The notes beneath the pieces were generated by a model that made no database searches, had not been told where the DNA came from, and worked only from the letters and a program-made list of their open reading frames with translations. This document shows, one piece after another, positions 33,480-42,079 of a stretch of DNA of 64,000 bases; positions within the stretch are counted from its first letter, which is position 1, and each line of letters opens with the position of its first letter. Both the position numbers and the translations under genes were made by a program. The stretch comes from Pannonibacter sp. SL95 (GTDB taxonomy: Bacteria; Pseudomonadota; Alphaproteobacteria; Rhizobiales; Stappiaceae): assembly GCF_026672425.1 (NCBI RefSeq), contig NZ_JAPPRC010000006.1:744001-808000 (forward strand), read 5' to 3'.

Positions 33480-34720
33480 TTGCGTTATCCCTGTCGGAAC
33501 CATGGATGATCCTGTTACGGTGGGTCTTGTTGCTGGGCCCAGTTTGCCTGATGCTTTTGATGGTATTTCTGCGAAACCTGACGAAACGGGCACAAATCGC
33601 CGGCTTTTTCGCATTTCTCTACGGTGTTGCCGCGATCTTTGTCGGCCATTCCTTGGCTTTATGGAGCGGATGGTGGCACTATGGCTGGGATGCATTGATG
33701 GTGAACGGCTTGCCCGCCGACGTCATCATCGGGGGAGCGATCCTCTTCGGGCCGGGTCTGTACTTCTCTTTTCCGAACACCCGCCCGCTGATCCTGCTTC
33801 TTCCCGTCATCATCGGATTGCATGGAGCCATTTTCAGCTCATTGGAGCCTCTGGTATTCGCCGGCCCGAATTGGTTTCTTGGCGTCCTCTTCGTCTTTGC
33901 GACGGCGCATCTTCCTGCGATCTACCTAGCCAAATGGACAGAGACTGACACGCAGCTGCCGTTCAGATGCGCGCTGCTGGCCATCATGACGGGCGGCATG
34001 ATCTTCGTCGTCATCCCCTCGCTCATCATGAAGGCCATGGGAGGCACATGGGATGTGCTCGACAGGCCGACATGGACCATAGTCCTTACGACGGGATTGC
34101 TTGCGATCACTTCGCTGATCGGGATCGCTGCCAACCAAAGCCTTTGCCTGCAAGGACAGGGCACCCCCATTCCGCTTGATCCAACGAAGCGGCTCGTGAG
34201 CACGGGAATATACGCCTATCTGTCTAACCCGATGCAGCTTTCTGCAGCATTGAGTTGGCTGGTCCTGGGAGCGTTCCTGCACAACATCTGGGTCATGGCT
34301 GCGTCCTTGATGGCCTGGGTTTTCGTTCAAGGGATGGTCCGGTGGCATCATCGGAATGATCTGTTGAAGCGCTTCCCCGTTGGGTGGCCCGATTACAAGG
34401 CGAAGGTTCCCGAATGGTTCCCGCGCTGGCATCCATCGCTGAAGACGTGCGCTACGTTGCACCTTGACGCATCATCCCGGCTGCATCGTCGGGTTGCGCT
34501 TTGGCTGTGCTCGGCGACCCAGCTTCGGATCCAGTGGTCAGATGACCCGCTTCCCCGTTATGAGAACCCAGACAATGTCTTTGATTTCGACCGCTCGTGT
34601 GCCATTGCCGCCGCAGCCATGCACAAGAACTTTGCCTATGCGCTTGTCGGTCATGCTTGGCTGTTGCTCGCTTTGCCCGCAAGGTCGTTGAGCGGATGGA
34701 TCTTGAAAGGCCAGAGATGA
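33476..34720 (+). CDS. Isoprenylcysteine/phospholipid methyltransferase-like membrane protein
   Basis: The 414-residue protein has about eight membrane segments, and its second half carries the ICMT/PEMT-type methyltransferase pattern: KRLVSTGIYAYLSNPMQLSA, then HHRNDLLKRFPVGWPDYKAKVPEWFPRWHP, where the R-N-P-like and E-x2-L-x3-F/Y-x2-Y-type segments bind S-adenosylmethionine. The first ~190 residues and last ~90 residues are extra compared with small family members; the tail (SSRLHRRVALWLCSATQLRI) has no recognised domain. The substrate is unknown: small hydrophobic acids or lipids are typical. It is coupled to a P450, suggesting oxidation and methylation of one hydrophobic compound. Confidence 0.65.
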   Translation: MIALSLSEPWMILLRWVLLLGPVCLMLLMVFLRNLTKRAQIAGFFAFLYGVAAIFVGHSLALWSGWWHYGWDALMVNGLPADVIIGGAILFGPGLYFSFPNTRPLILLLPVIIGLHGAIFSSLEPLVFAGPNWFLGVLFVFATAHLPAIYLAKWTETDTQLPFRCALLAIMTGGMIFVVIPSLIMKAMGGTWDVLDRPTWTIVLTTGLLAITSLIGIAANQSLCLQGQGTPIPLDPTKRLVSTGIYAYLSNPMQLSAALSWLVLGAFLHNIWVMAASLMAWVFVQGMVRWHHRNDLLKRFPVGWPDYKAKVPEWFPRWHPSLKTCATLHLDASSRLHRRVALWLCSATQLRIQWSDDPLPRYENPDNVFDFDRSCAIAAAAMHKNFAYALVGHAWLLLALPARSLSGWILKGQR

Positions 34721-36009
34721 ACGGCCCATCGGCGCGGCTCCTCGGCATCGACACCCTGATCTGGATCAGGCGCGATCAACTTGGCTTTTACGCAGCGATG
34801 CGAAGCCGGTACGGGGATGCCATCCGCCTGCGGCTTGGTCCCTATCAGTCATGGTTGTTTTTTCACCCGGACCAGATCGAAGTGGTTCTCGCGACCAAGT
34901 CCGAAACCTTCATCCGCTTCGAGCGCATGATGAAGGTGTTGCGGCAATGGAATGGAGAAAGTCTATTTATCGCCGAGGGAAAAAGCTGGCATGACAGGCG
35001 CCGGAAGGTTCTCCCTGCCTTCGCTCAGCGCAAGATGCCGACCTATGAGGCCGTGTTCAGGCAAGTTGCGCTGGATTGGGTCCGGCGCCTGTCCGACCTG
35101 GCACGGGCAGATGGCGCAGTTCACCTTGATGCCGATGAGACTTTTGCGCAGATTGCCCTTGACGTCGCACTGCGGACCCTTTTCGGTGGTGGATTTTCGG
35201 AAGGTATGGACCAGGTGTCCCATCACATCAAGGTCTTGTCGGAGGTCGCCTTCAGCGAATGCGCAAGCCCGATCACCTTGCCGGATTACCTGCCGCTTCA
35301 AGGCAAGCGTCGGAAGAAGGCCGCGATGAGCTTCATGCGCGACCTCGTCCGGCGGTTGGTGGACGACAGGCTGAAAGGACCGCCCGGGGATGACCTCTTG
35401 CAAGTGCTGATCGAGACACATGGCGGCGACAGGCAAGAGATCTGCGACGATGCAATGAGCTTGTTGATCGCCGGTCACGAGACGTCCGGTGCTGCCTTGT
35501 CCTGGGTCTTTGCGCTCTTGGCGGAGCATCCTGGGACTCTTTCACGCTGCCAAAACGAGGTTGCCCAAACGCATGACGTACAACAGATGCCGTTTCTTCT
35601 GGCCTGCATCGAAGAAGCTCTCAGGCTTTTTCCACCCGGATATACCTTGTTTCTGAGGCAGGCGAAAAGCGACGTCGATGTTGCGGGCGTGCCCGTCAGG
35701 AAGGGGGACTTGCTTCAGATAGTTCCCTTCATGACAGGCCGTGATCCAAGGTTCTTCGATCAACCCGACGCTTTCAGACCAGAGCGGTTCCTGTCTGCCC
35801 CCACATGGCCCTTCTTTGCCAATATCCCATTCAGCGCGGGTCCTCGGGCATGCACCGGACATAAGTTCGCGCTGAAGGAGGTGTCGATAATCGCTGCCGA
35901 ACTGCTTCGTGCCTTTCACCCCCGCTTGGTAGGGGCATTCCCCAAACCCGAACCGCGGTTTTCGCTTCGGCCCCAAGGCGGGTTACTGATGATCTGGGAC
36001 AATCGTTGA
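34717..36009 (+). CDS. Cytochrome P450
   Basis: The 430-residue protein starts at ATG 34717, in an ATGA overlap with the previous stop. All P450 landmarks are present: the I-helix oxygen-binding motif AGHETSG near residue 252, ExxR as EEAL-R near 300, PERF near 350 and the heme loop FSAGPRACTGHKFALKE with Cys near residue 379. The sequence looks like the CYP families with long-chain or fatty substrates (LFLRQAKSDVDVAGVPVRKG), but the subfamily cannot be fixed. No ferredoxin or reductase gene is adjacent. Its end overlaps the end of the convergent DCC-family gene by 27 bp. Confidence 0.95.
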   Translation: MNGPSARLLGIDTLIWIRRDQLGFYAAMRSRYGDAIRLRLGPYQSWLFFHPDQIEVVLATKSETFIRFERMMKVLRQWNGESLFIAEGKSWHDRRRKVLPAFAQRKMPTYEAVFRQVALDWVRRLSDLARADGAVHLDADETFAQIALDVALRTLFGGGFSEGMDQVSHHIKVLSEVAFSECASPITLPDYLPLQGKRRKKAAMSFMRDLVRRLVDDRLKGPPGDDLLQVLIETHGGDRQEICDDAMSLLIAGHETSGAALSWVFALLAEHPGTLSRCQNEVAQTHDVQQMPFLLACIEEALRLFPPGYTLFLRQAKSDVDVAGVPVRKGDLLQIVPFMTGRDPRFFDQPDAFRPERFLSAPTWPFFANIPFSAGPRACTGHKFALKEVSIIAAELLRAFHPRLVGAFPKPEPRFSLRPQGGLLMIWDNR

Positions 36010-36429
36010 CCGCGGCGGCCCTTGAACGAACCGCTCACTTTGTCCATTTGGGGGCCAGAAGCACTGGTCTTTTCGCCCGAACCAACGGTAGCGATTGCGT
36101 GCCATGCGATCATAGAACCAGTCGCGCCACATCCGCGGTAGAAACCGTAAGGCGTTGGCCCACCGCCAAGGGGCGTGCAGCCGATCCAGTATTGCACGCG
36201 TGGCGTCGGATTTGATCAGGGGTTTTCCCTCTAAGACGACGAGGTAGGTCCGGTCCAGGCTCTCGGCCGTGAGGCCATGCTCTGCGGCAAGGGCAAGACC
36301 CGCTTTTGACCAAGCCGAAATAAAGGTCGAGGTCGGGTGTCGTTCATGGCGCAAAATGAAATGCACCCAACCCGAGCACATCAAGCAATCGGTGTCGAAG
36401 ACCACGAGCATGTCATCTGCAGTTCCCAT
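35983..36429 (-). CDS. DCC-family (DUF393) thiol-disulfide oxidoreductase-like protein
   Basis: The 148-residue product has the family start MLVVFDTDCLMCSGWVHFIL, with the D-x-x-C-x-x-C (here D-C-L-M-C) thioredoxin-like redox site, and the typical later segment YLVVLEGKPLIKSDATRAIL and RFLPRMWRDWFYDRMARNRYRWFG. Members of this family are thought to be redox proteins but few are characterised. It converges on the P450 gene with a short overlap of 3' ends. It could be the last gene of the accessory region; the TetR gene beyond it is on the same strand but separated by 85 bp. Confidence 0.88.
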   Translation of the reverse strand: MGTADDMLVVFDTDCLMCSGWVHFILRHERHPTSTFISAWSKAGLALAAEHGLTAESLDRTYLVVLEGKPLIKSDATRAILDRLHAPWRWANALRFLPRMWRDWFYDRMARNRYRWFGRKDQCFWPPNGQSERFVQGPPRSTIVPDHQ

Positions 36430-36514
36430 GTCCGAGTTATGCCCCTATTCCAACACATGCCAAGAGACTATCGGAAAGATAAAAGCTGACATTGGCTAAG
36501 GCAGGTCGACATGA

Positions 36515-37153
36515 TCAAGGATGGCGCAGCAGCGAGATGAACAGGTCGAGCGTGCGCCGCATTGCCTCTTCGGGCGGGCGGGTGATGCGCCATTCCGGGT
36601 AATGCCCATCAATCCACATCCGCACCGTGCCATAGATGAAGGCGCGGGCCATGTAGATGAGATCCTCGGCCTCGATGTCGGGGCGCAGGATGGCGCGGAT
36701 GCGCGCGTCCGCGATGAACTCGGCAATCAGCTCCCGGAGTGCCTCGTTCTCCTGGGTCAGGCGCTCCGACCCGTGAAAGTCGATCAGCGTGCGCGAGCTG
36801 ATCACCTGAAAATGCGTCGGGTTGGCCAGCGCCCAGGCAAGATAGCCCTCACCAATGGCGCGAAGCCCGGCGAGCGGATCCGCCGCCGGCGCGCGGGCGA
36901 GCGCATCGGCCACTGACTGGGTCAGGCGCGAAATCGCCTGCTCGGCCACCGCGGTCAGCAACGCAGTCTTGGTCGGAAAATGCCGGAACGGGGCCCCGGG
37001 CGACACTCCGGCCTGTTTGGCCACCTCGCGCACGGAAACAGCCTCGACCCCACGCTCCTCGATCAGCCGGATGGTCGCGGCAATCAGGTCTTCGACGAGA
37101 TTGCCGTGGTGATAGCTGCGCCGTGCCGGCGCCTTGGAGTCGGATTCAGTCAT
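36515..37153 (-). CDS. TetR-family transcriptional regulator
   Basis: The start at 37153 (MTESDSKAPARRSYHHGNLV) gives 212 residues. A longer frame from 37204 would run through the operator region, so it is not preferred. The N-terminal HTH reads LIAATIRLIEERGVEAVSVR followed by EVAKQAGVSPGAPFRHFPTKTALL. The C-terminal ligand domain has the WHG-like pattern (GEGYLAWALANPTHFQVISS). Two identical 17-bp perfect palindromes lie between this gene and the divergent membrane protein gene. I infer that it represses both itself and that gene. The ligand is unknown. Confidence 0.92.
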   Translation of the reverse strand: MTESDSKAPARRSYHHGNLVEDLIAATIRLIEERGVEAVSVREVAKQAGVSPGAPFRHFPTKTALLTAVAEQAISRLTQSVADALARAPAADPLAGLRAIGEGYLAWALANPTHFQVISSRTLIDFHGSERLTQENEALRELIAEFIADARIRAILRPDIEAEDLIYMARAFIYGTVRMWIDGHYPEWRITRPPEEAMRRTLDLFISLLRHP

Positions 37154-37182
37154 GACGTCACAGTAACAGGTCATCACGATCT

Positions 37183-37240
37183 TGTAATCACTGATTACAT
37201 TCATTGCCTGAGCTCCGACGAAGTGTAATCACTGATTACA
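37183..37240. promoter_or_regulatory. Twin TetR operators
   Basis: TGTAATCA-C-TGATTACA occurs at 37183-37199 and again, identical, at 37224-37240. Each is a perfect dyad around a central C. The start-to-start spacing is 41 bp (about four helical turns), within the 103-115-bp region between the divergent TetR and membrane-protein genes. This is very likely the TetR protein's binding site. Confidence 0.85.
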
Positions 37241-37268
37241 TCGAAGTCTGGAGCCAATGGAGGCAGGA

Positions 37269-37883
37269 ATGAACGGGATGGTGACGGGGTGGCGGCTGGT
37301 GGGCCTTCTGGGGCTGATGTTGACTGCGATGGCGGCGGTTTTGGCAATCGCCGCGTCGACGGACGTGGAGGCAGCGCGGCTGGTCATCCGATGGACCGCG
37401 CGCACCTCCCTTGTCCTGTTTCTTCTGGCATTCGTTGCCAGCGCGCTGGCTCGCCTGGCGCCAGGGGCCGGCAGCCAGGCCCTGATCGGCCGCCGCCCGG
37501 CCCTGGGTCTCGGGTTTGCGATCTCGCACGGCTGGCATCTTGCCGGCATTCTGGCGCTTGCGTACCTCGACCCAGTGCTCTTCGGTCAATTGACCAACCC
37601 GGTGACCATCGGCAGCGGCGTGATTGCCTATCTCTTCATCGCGGCCATGGCGGCAACGTCCAGCGACCGCGCGGTCCGATGGCTGGGGGCGGCAAACTGG
37701 CGGCGGCTGCATATGACGGGCAGCTGGTACCTGTTCCTGTCTTTCGTGGTCGCCTTCGGCAAGCGCGCTGTGGTCAACACGGATTATGTTCCGGCCATGA
37801 TCCTGCTGGCGCTGGCCCTGGCGTTGAAAGTCGCCGCTGCCTACAAAACCCGCACAAATGCCCGCTGCGCCGTCGCCGAGTGA
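37269..37883 (+). CDS. Ferric-reductase-like transmembrane protein
   Basis: The 204-residue protein starts at ATG 37269, five bases after GGAGG (37259-37263); an upstream ATG at 37257 lies within that site. It has about six helices and the pattern of the ferric-reductase/MsrQ-like heme membrane domain: TARTSLVLFLLAFVASALA, SHGWHLAGILALA with a candidate heme His, and WRRLHMTGSWYLFLSFVVAF with another. No MsrP partner or flavin domain is nearby. It is divergent from the TetR gene and shares the twin operators, so expression is probably induced by the TetR ligand. Confidence 0.8.
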   Translation: MNGMVTGWRLVGLLGLMLTAMAAVLAIAASTDVEAARLVIRWTARTSLVLFLLAFVASALARLAPGAGSQALIGRRPALGLGFAISHGWHLAGILALAYLDPVLFGQLTNPVTIGSGVIAYLFIAAMAATSSDRAVRWLGAANWRRLHMTGSWYLFLSFVVAFGKRAVVNTDYVPAMILLALALALKVAAAYKTRTNARCAVAE

Positions 37884-37923
37884 GGACGCAGGCCTGCGTG
37901 ATCCCGAAGCCGTTCTTGCCCGA

Positions 37924-38940
37924 CTAGCCCCGCACCGCGCCGGGGGCGGTGCCGAAGCGGGTGCGGAAGGTGCGGTAGAAGTGGGACAGGTCGTTGAAGC
38001 CAGTGTCATAGGCGATGGCGGCGATGGAGCTCATGTCCTCGCCGTCCTGGCGCGCCAGCAGCCGGTTGTGAGCAAGGTCGAGACGGGTGCGCAGGATGAC
38101 AGCGCTGACCGTCTCGCCCATGGCCTCGAAATGCCGCTGCAACGAGCGGCGCGACAGGCCGAGGCGGCTGGCGAGACTGTCGATGTCGAGACCGGGTTCG
38201 CAGGCATGGCGGGAAATCAGGCGGCAGGCTTCGGCATAGAGGCTCTCGCGCTGGCGATCCTGCGGTGCGGACTGCCGGTCCCAATGATGGAAATAGGCGC
38301 CCAGAAGATCGAGAACGGTCTCGCCGAGCGAGGACTGGGCCGGCGCGTCCAGCGAGAGGAGCTTGGTCACGACCGCGCGCACGGCGACGCAGAGTGGGTC
38401 GGTGCGGTCGAGACCGACGCCGCCAAGACAGGTTTCGCCGAGCCGCCGGCGGGCGAGATCGCGCGGCAGGTGCAAGGAAATCTGCCGGGAGCGGCGGCCG
38501 TTGTAGATGAATTCGGACGGACAGGCGGAGTCTGCCAGATAGAGATCCCCGGCGCGCAGACGGACCTCCTGGTCCCCCTGGCGGATGCCGGACGTGCCGC
38601 TGTCCTGCAGCAGCAGGAACAGGTGCTCGGCCGGGTCCTGACGGATCATCCGGGCGGTGCGGGCAACCGACTGGGCGTCGAGCGAGACGATGGCGGTGTC
38701 GATGCCGCCGGCGGAGAGGAGCGTGATGTCGCCCTCGACGGTGGCCTCGCGGCGCGCGGCCGGCTCGACGGAAAAGGCACCGCAGACGGCCTGCAGGCGG
38801 GCGGCATAGGCATCGACCGGGATCGGGGCGAAACGGGCGGACGCGCGCAAGGGGCGCGAACCGGGGGGCGGCGAGACCTCGACATGACGGCTGCGCGGCA
38901 TGCCAGCGGCCTGGCTGGACGGGGACTGGCTCCGGCCCAT
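37924..38940 (-). CDS. AraC-family regulator, FeaR-like
   Basis: The 338-residue protein has an N-terminal AraC-binding-like domain (about 60-190, EVRLRAGDLYLADSACPSEF) and a C-terminal pair of HTH motifs (about 235-335: IDSLASRLGLSRRSLQRHFE and IAAIAYDTGFNDLSHFYRTFRTRFG). This is the layout of FeaR, which activates the amine oxidase gene tynA in E. coli. The next gene downstream of its own start, on the same strand, encodes a copper amine oxidase, so the pair is consistent with regulation by aromatic amines. A perfect 12-bp palindrome lies 50 bp upstream. Confidence 0.87.
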   Translation of the reverse strand: MGRSQSPSSQAAGMPRSRHVEVSPPPGSRPLRASARFAPIPVDAYAARLQAVCGAFSVEPAARREATVEGDITLLSAGGIDTAIVSLDAQSVARTARMIRQDPAEHLFLLLQDSGTSGIRQGDQEVRLRAGDLYLADSACPSEFIYNGRRSRQISLHLPRDLARRRLGETCLGGVGLDRTDPLCVAVRAVVTKLLSLDAPAQSSLGETVLDLLGAYFHHWDRQSAPQDRQRESLYAEACRLISRHACEPGLDIDSLASRLGLSRRSLQRHFEAMGETVSAVILRTRLDLAHNRLLARQDGEDMSSIAAIAYDTGFNDLSHFYRTFRTRFGTAPGAVRG

Positions 38941-38990
38941 GCGTTCCTCCCTCTCTGGTCAGCCGGTAGCCTCTTTTCCGGGCCATTTCC

Positions 38991-39002
38991 GACCGTACGG
39001 TC
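38991..39002. promoter_or_regulatory. Palindrome upstream of the AraC-family gene
   Basis: GACCGTACGGTC is a perfect 12-base palindrome 51 bp upstream of the regulator start and about 105 bp past the end of the amine oxidase gene. Such dyads are common repressor sites. The binding protein is unknown, and AraC proteins usually prefer direct repeats. Confidence 0.35.
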
Positions 39003-39106
39003 AGACTATAGGCCCGCAAGGCGCCGCCGATCAATGGCTGAGGGAGGCACGCTCCGGGCCGGTCCCTTGCCTGTGCAGGCGAGGGGCCGGCTGGAGCGTT
39101 AGCTCG

Positions 39107-41128
39107 TCACTTGTCGTACTTGCGCAGGGTCATCGCCGGGTTGGTGGCAAAGAAGTTGTGCGGCATGATGTGCACAGTCTTCCACTCGGTCGACATGACC
39201 GGCCAGTTCTCCATCGCCGGGATGTGATGGAAGCCGGCGGTGAACCAGGTGACGATGTCCTGATGCATCAGCGGGCGGTCCTTCTTCACCCATTCGGCCA
39301 GCGTGTCCGATCCGTCGCTCTGCATGGCGAACTGGCCGCCGGCATAGCGCTGCAACGGATCGTAGACCGTGTTCCAGACGGAATACTCGATGTAGGCGTT
39401 GCGCTTGAACGGGGCATCGTTCTGGTAGTCGAACGGGCCGTAGGCGACATTGCCGTGGTGGATCATCCAGCCGGGCGTGTGGCCGAGGTAGCCTTGCCGC
39501 ATCGGATTGGAGAGATGGAAGTAGCGCGGCTGCATGGCGCTCAGCTTGTAGCGGGCATCCATCTCGCTGTCGGGCATGGTGTGGCGCACGGTCCACATGG
39601 ACTTGCGCGGGGCGGCCGGATCAAGCTCCGCCGGGACGATGTCCATGGTGGCGAAGTGGTTCACCGGCTGGTCGATGTCGAAGTCGATGCGGAAGTTGAA
39701 ATAGTGGTCGTGGTTGGCCGCGACGAGGTTGGGGGCGATCAGCGTGCCCCAGCGGGTGTCCTCGGCCGCCGTCGGGTCCTGCATGCTGCGCGAGGCAACA
39801 CCCTTGACCGCATCGAGCCCCGTGGCCCCGACCATGATGAAGATCTGGCCGTTCTGCTGCAGCCGGTAATCGATCAGATAGTCGTAGTTGCCGACTTCGG
39901 AGGCGGTGCGGACGACCAGCTCCGTCGCCGGCCGGCCTTCGGCGGGAACCGGCGTCTCGGGTGTCTGGGCGAAGACTTCGAAATGGCGCCAGGCCGGATC
40001 ACCGGTGTCACGCTCGAAGATGCAGATGGCGTTGGGAATGGTCAGCGGCTTGCCGAAGTCGTCCGAGATCGTGGCCGGCAGCATGGTGGCATAGGCCGGA
40101 CAGTCGACGCCCGGCGTCAGCGGGCTGAGGAACAGGCCGAAGCCGTACTCGCCGGAGTCCATGTAGGTGCGCCAGTACCAGCCCTCGCTCGGGTCCATGT
40201 AGGGCACGAAGACTTCCGACAGATGCGCCTGGTAGACCACCGAGCGCCAGGTGCCGGCGTCGTTGACATCAAGATTGGAGACGACGAGGCCGGGGCGCTT
40301 GTCGACGCGGAAATTGAAGCGCCAGATGTCCCATTCGACATGGCTACCGTCGAGCTTGAAGTTCGGTCCGCCCGGTTGGGTGAGCACGGCCGGATTGGTC
40401 TTCGGGCGCAGCGGCGCGCGTGCGGCGATTTCCTCTTCCGTGTAGCCCCAGGGATCCTGCGGGACCGGAACGACACCGGTGTCGATAACCTTCAGCGCCT
40501 CCTTCTTTTGCAGGTCGACGATGGCATAGAGGCCCTCGATCGGCTTGGCATAGAAGTTGGAGCCTTCCGGCAGCTTGTAGCAGGGCACCTTCATCAGCCT
40601 TGTGTCGCCGAATTCGGCCTCGAAGAAGTTGCCGACGGTGAGCGGCAGGCAGAACACCTCCTCTGGCTTCAGGTCGCGCTTGGCGAGACCGGCTACCATA
40701 TCCGGGTGGCTGGTGGCGGCGGCAAGCGCGCCCATGAACTCGTCGAACAGCACCATGGGCTGGCCTCCGAGCGCGCTGGTGCGCTCGACCTTGCCCTCGG
40801 TGATGTTGACCACCGCTTCCTGGAAGCCGCTGGCCGAGGTGAACTGGACCGAGGCGCGGCGGGGCAGGGCGGTGCCCGGCGTCCAGGCCAGCACGTCGGC
40901 CTTCGCCGGTTCGATCAATTCGATCAAGGGGAACAGGGTCTTGTCGTCGATGGTGCCGGCTGAGCGCAGGATCTCGTTGATCCTGAGATATTCGTCGGCA
41001 GTGAGGCCATCCAGCGGATGGGCCAGGGCGGCTGTGCCCAGAAGTGTGCTTATGGCCGCTGTTGCAATGAGGCGTCTCAAGGTCAGGTCCTCTCCGGTCG
41101 GAAGCATGTCGAAGCCCAGTTTCTTCAC
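39107..41128 (-). CDS. tynA: Exported copper amine oxidase (primary-amine oxidase)
   Basis: The 673-residue periplasmic enzyme oxidises primary amines such as phenylethylamine or tyramine to aldehydes, with release of ammonia and hydrogen peroxide. The topaquinone site N-Y-D is visible in VGNYDYLIDYRL near residue 415, Tyr being the self-processed cofactor. Copper ligands fit H-x-H in NHDHYFNFRID near 470 and a later His in the MPHNFFATNP region. The signal peptide ends ALA near residue 36; an internal ATG at 41107 may be the real start. The proton-abstracting Asp region (YMDSGEYGFG) is also typical. It pairs with the FeaR-like regulator downstream. The symbol is used by family resemblance. 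Confidence 0.88.
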   Translation of the reverse strand: MKKLGFDMLPTGEDLTLRRLIATAAISTLLGTAALAHPLDGLTADEYLRINEILRSAGTIDDKTLFPLIELIEPAKADVLAWTPGTALPRRASVQFTSASGFQEAVVNITEGKVERTSALGGQPMVLFDEFMGALAAATSHPDMVAGLAKRDLKPEEVFCLPLTVGNFFEAEFGDTRLMKVPCYKLPEGSNFYAKPIEGLYAIVDLQKKEALKVIDTGVVPVPQDPWGYTEEEIAARAPLRPKTNPAVLTQPGGPNFKLDGSHVEWDIWRFNFRVDKRPGLVVSNLDVNDAGTWRSVVYQAHLSEVFVPYMDPSEGWYWRTYMDSGEYGFGLFLSPLTPGVDCPAYATMLPATISDDFGKPLTIPNAICIFERDTGDPAWRHFEVFAQTPETPVPAEGRPATELVVRTASEVGNYDYLIDYRLQQNGQIFIMVGATGLDAVKGVASRSMQDPTAAEDTRWGTLIAPNLVAANHDHYFNFRIDFDIDQPVNHFATMDIVPAELDPAAPRKSMWTVRHTMPDSEMDARYKLSAMQPRYFHLSNPMRQGYLGHTPGWMIHHGNVAYGPFDYQNDAPFKRNAYIEYSVWNTVYDPLQRYAGGQFAMQSDGSDTLAEWVKKDRPLMHQDIVTWFTAGFHHIPAMENWPVMSTEWKTVHIMPHNFFATNPAMTLRKYDK

Positions 41129-41231
41129 CGCCGGTGGCGGGGTCTGGCTTCCTCATGCTGCGCCCGGGAGAAAGGCTTGTCTTGGTTTTTTGCGCCAGGC
41201 TTGGCAAATCGCGCCAGCCTTGGCGAATACG

Positions 41232-41879
41232 TCAGCGCGGGCGCGCGGTGGCCCCGCCGATCCGGCCCGTGGTCGCCTGATAGCGGCCGGGGCGGTGGTT
41301 GAAGGCGAGCACGAGATTGACGAGCACGCCGGTGAGCACGGACCAGGCGAGATTGGCCGGCGCGAGCACCAGGGCGGAGGCCAGAAGGACGCTGAGGTCC
41401 AGCGCCATCTGCACGTAGCCCGCGCGCAGGCCGAACCGGTTCTGCAGGAAAAGCACAAGGATGTTGAAGCCGCCGAGCGCCGTGCCATGGCGGAACAGCA
41501 TCAGGAGCCCGGTGCCGGTGAGACCCCCACCCATGATGGCGGCAAACAGCGGGTGGATCTCGCTGATCACGATCCAGGACGAGATCGCCCGGGCCAGCAG
41601 GGACACCATGGCCACGGCTAGCAGGCTGCGCAGGGTGAAGGGCCAGCCGAGCACCTTCGGCGCGAAGACGAAGAAGGGCAGGTTGACGAGGGCAAAGAAG
41701 ATCCAGAAGCCGGTGCCGGTCACATATTGCAGCAGCAAGGCAACGCCGGCGAGACCGCCCGTCAGCAGCTGGGCCTTCGCGCAGATGAGCATGCCGAAGG
41801 CAACGAACAGCGTGCCCATGACGAGGGCGAAGACGTCTTCATGCGAGCCGTGGCGGCTGGCGTCGTTTTGCGTGTTCAT
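41232..41879 (-). CDS. YitT-family (DUF161) membrane protein
   Basis: The 215-residue protein has five to six hydrophobic helices and the YitT pattern: ALVMGTLFVAFGMLICAKAQ-LLTGGLAGVALLLQY near the N-terminus, FALVNLPFFVFAPKVLGW, and FRHGTALGGFNILVLFLQNRFG. The C-terminal cytoplasmic DUF2179 domain of larger family members is absent, making this a short form. Function in the family is poorly known (a transport role is suspected). It stands alone between the amine oxidase and the divergent ATPase gene. Confidence 0.85.
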   Translation of the reverse strand: MNTQNDASRHGSHEDVFALVMGTLFVAFGMLICAKAQLLTGGLAGVALLLQYVTGTGFWIFFALVNLPFFVFAPKVLGWPFTLRSLLAVAMVSLLARAISSWIVISEIHPLFAAIMGGGLTGTGLLMLFRHGTALGGFNILVLFLQNRFGLRAGYVQMALDLSVLLASALVLAPANLAWSVLTGVLVNLVLAFNHRPGRYQATTGRIGGATARPR

Positions 41880-42079
41880 GCAAATGCGATCCGGAACAGG
41901 GAGATATCAGAAATTCTGATACAGGGCCTCACCTTCAACCGCGTTCAGGGCGAAAAGGAAAGAGCCAAGGCGTCGCATAGGTATTTCTGCAGTGCGCCGC
42001 AACATTTGCCTGTCATCGACACGCTGTTAGGGTTGGGACGGCGGCCCGATGGACGGGCAGGCGATGACGCGGAGGCTTC

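Noticed and set aside
38900-40963. 687-codon plus-strand frame opposite the copper amine oxidase
   Set aside because: The minus strand contains the topaquinone and copper motifs; the plus frame is a composition artefact.
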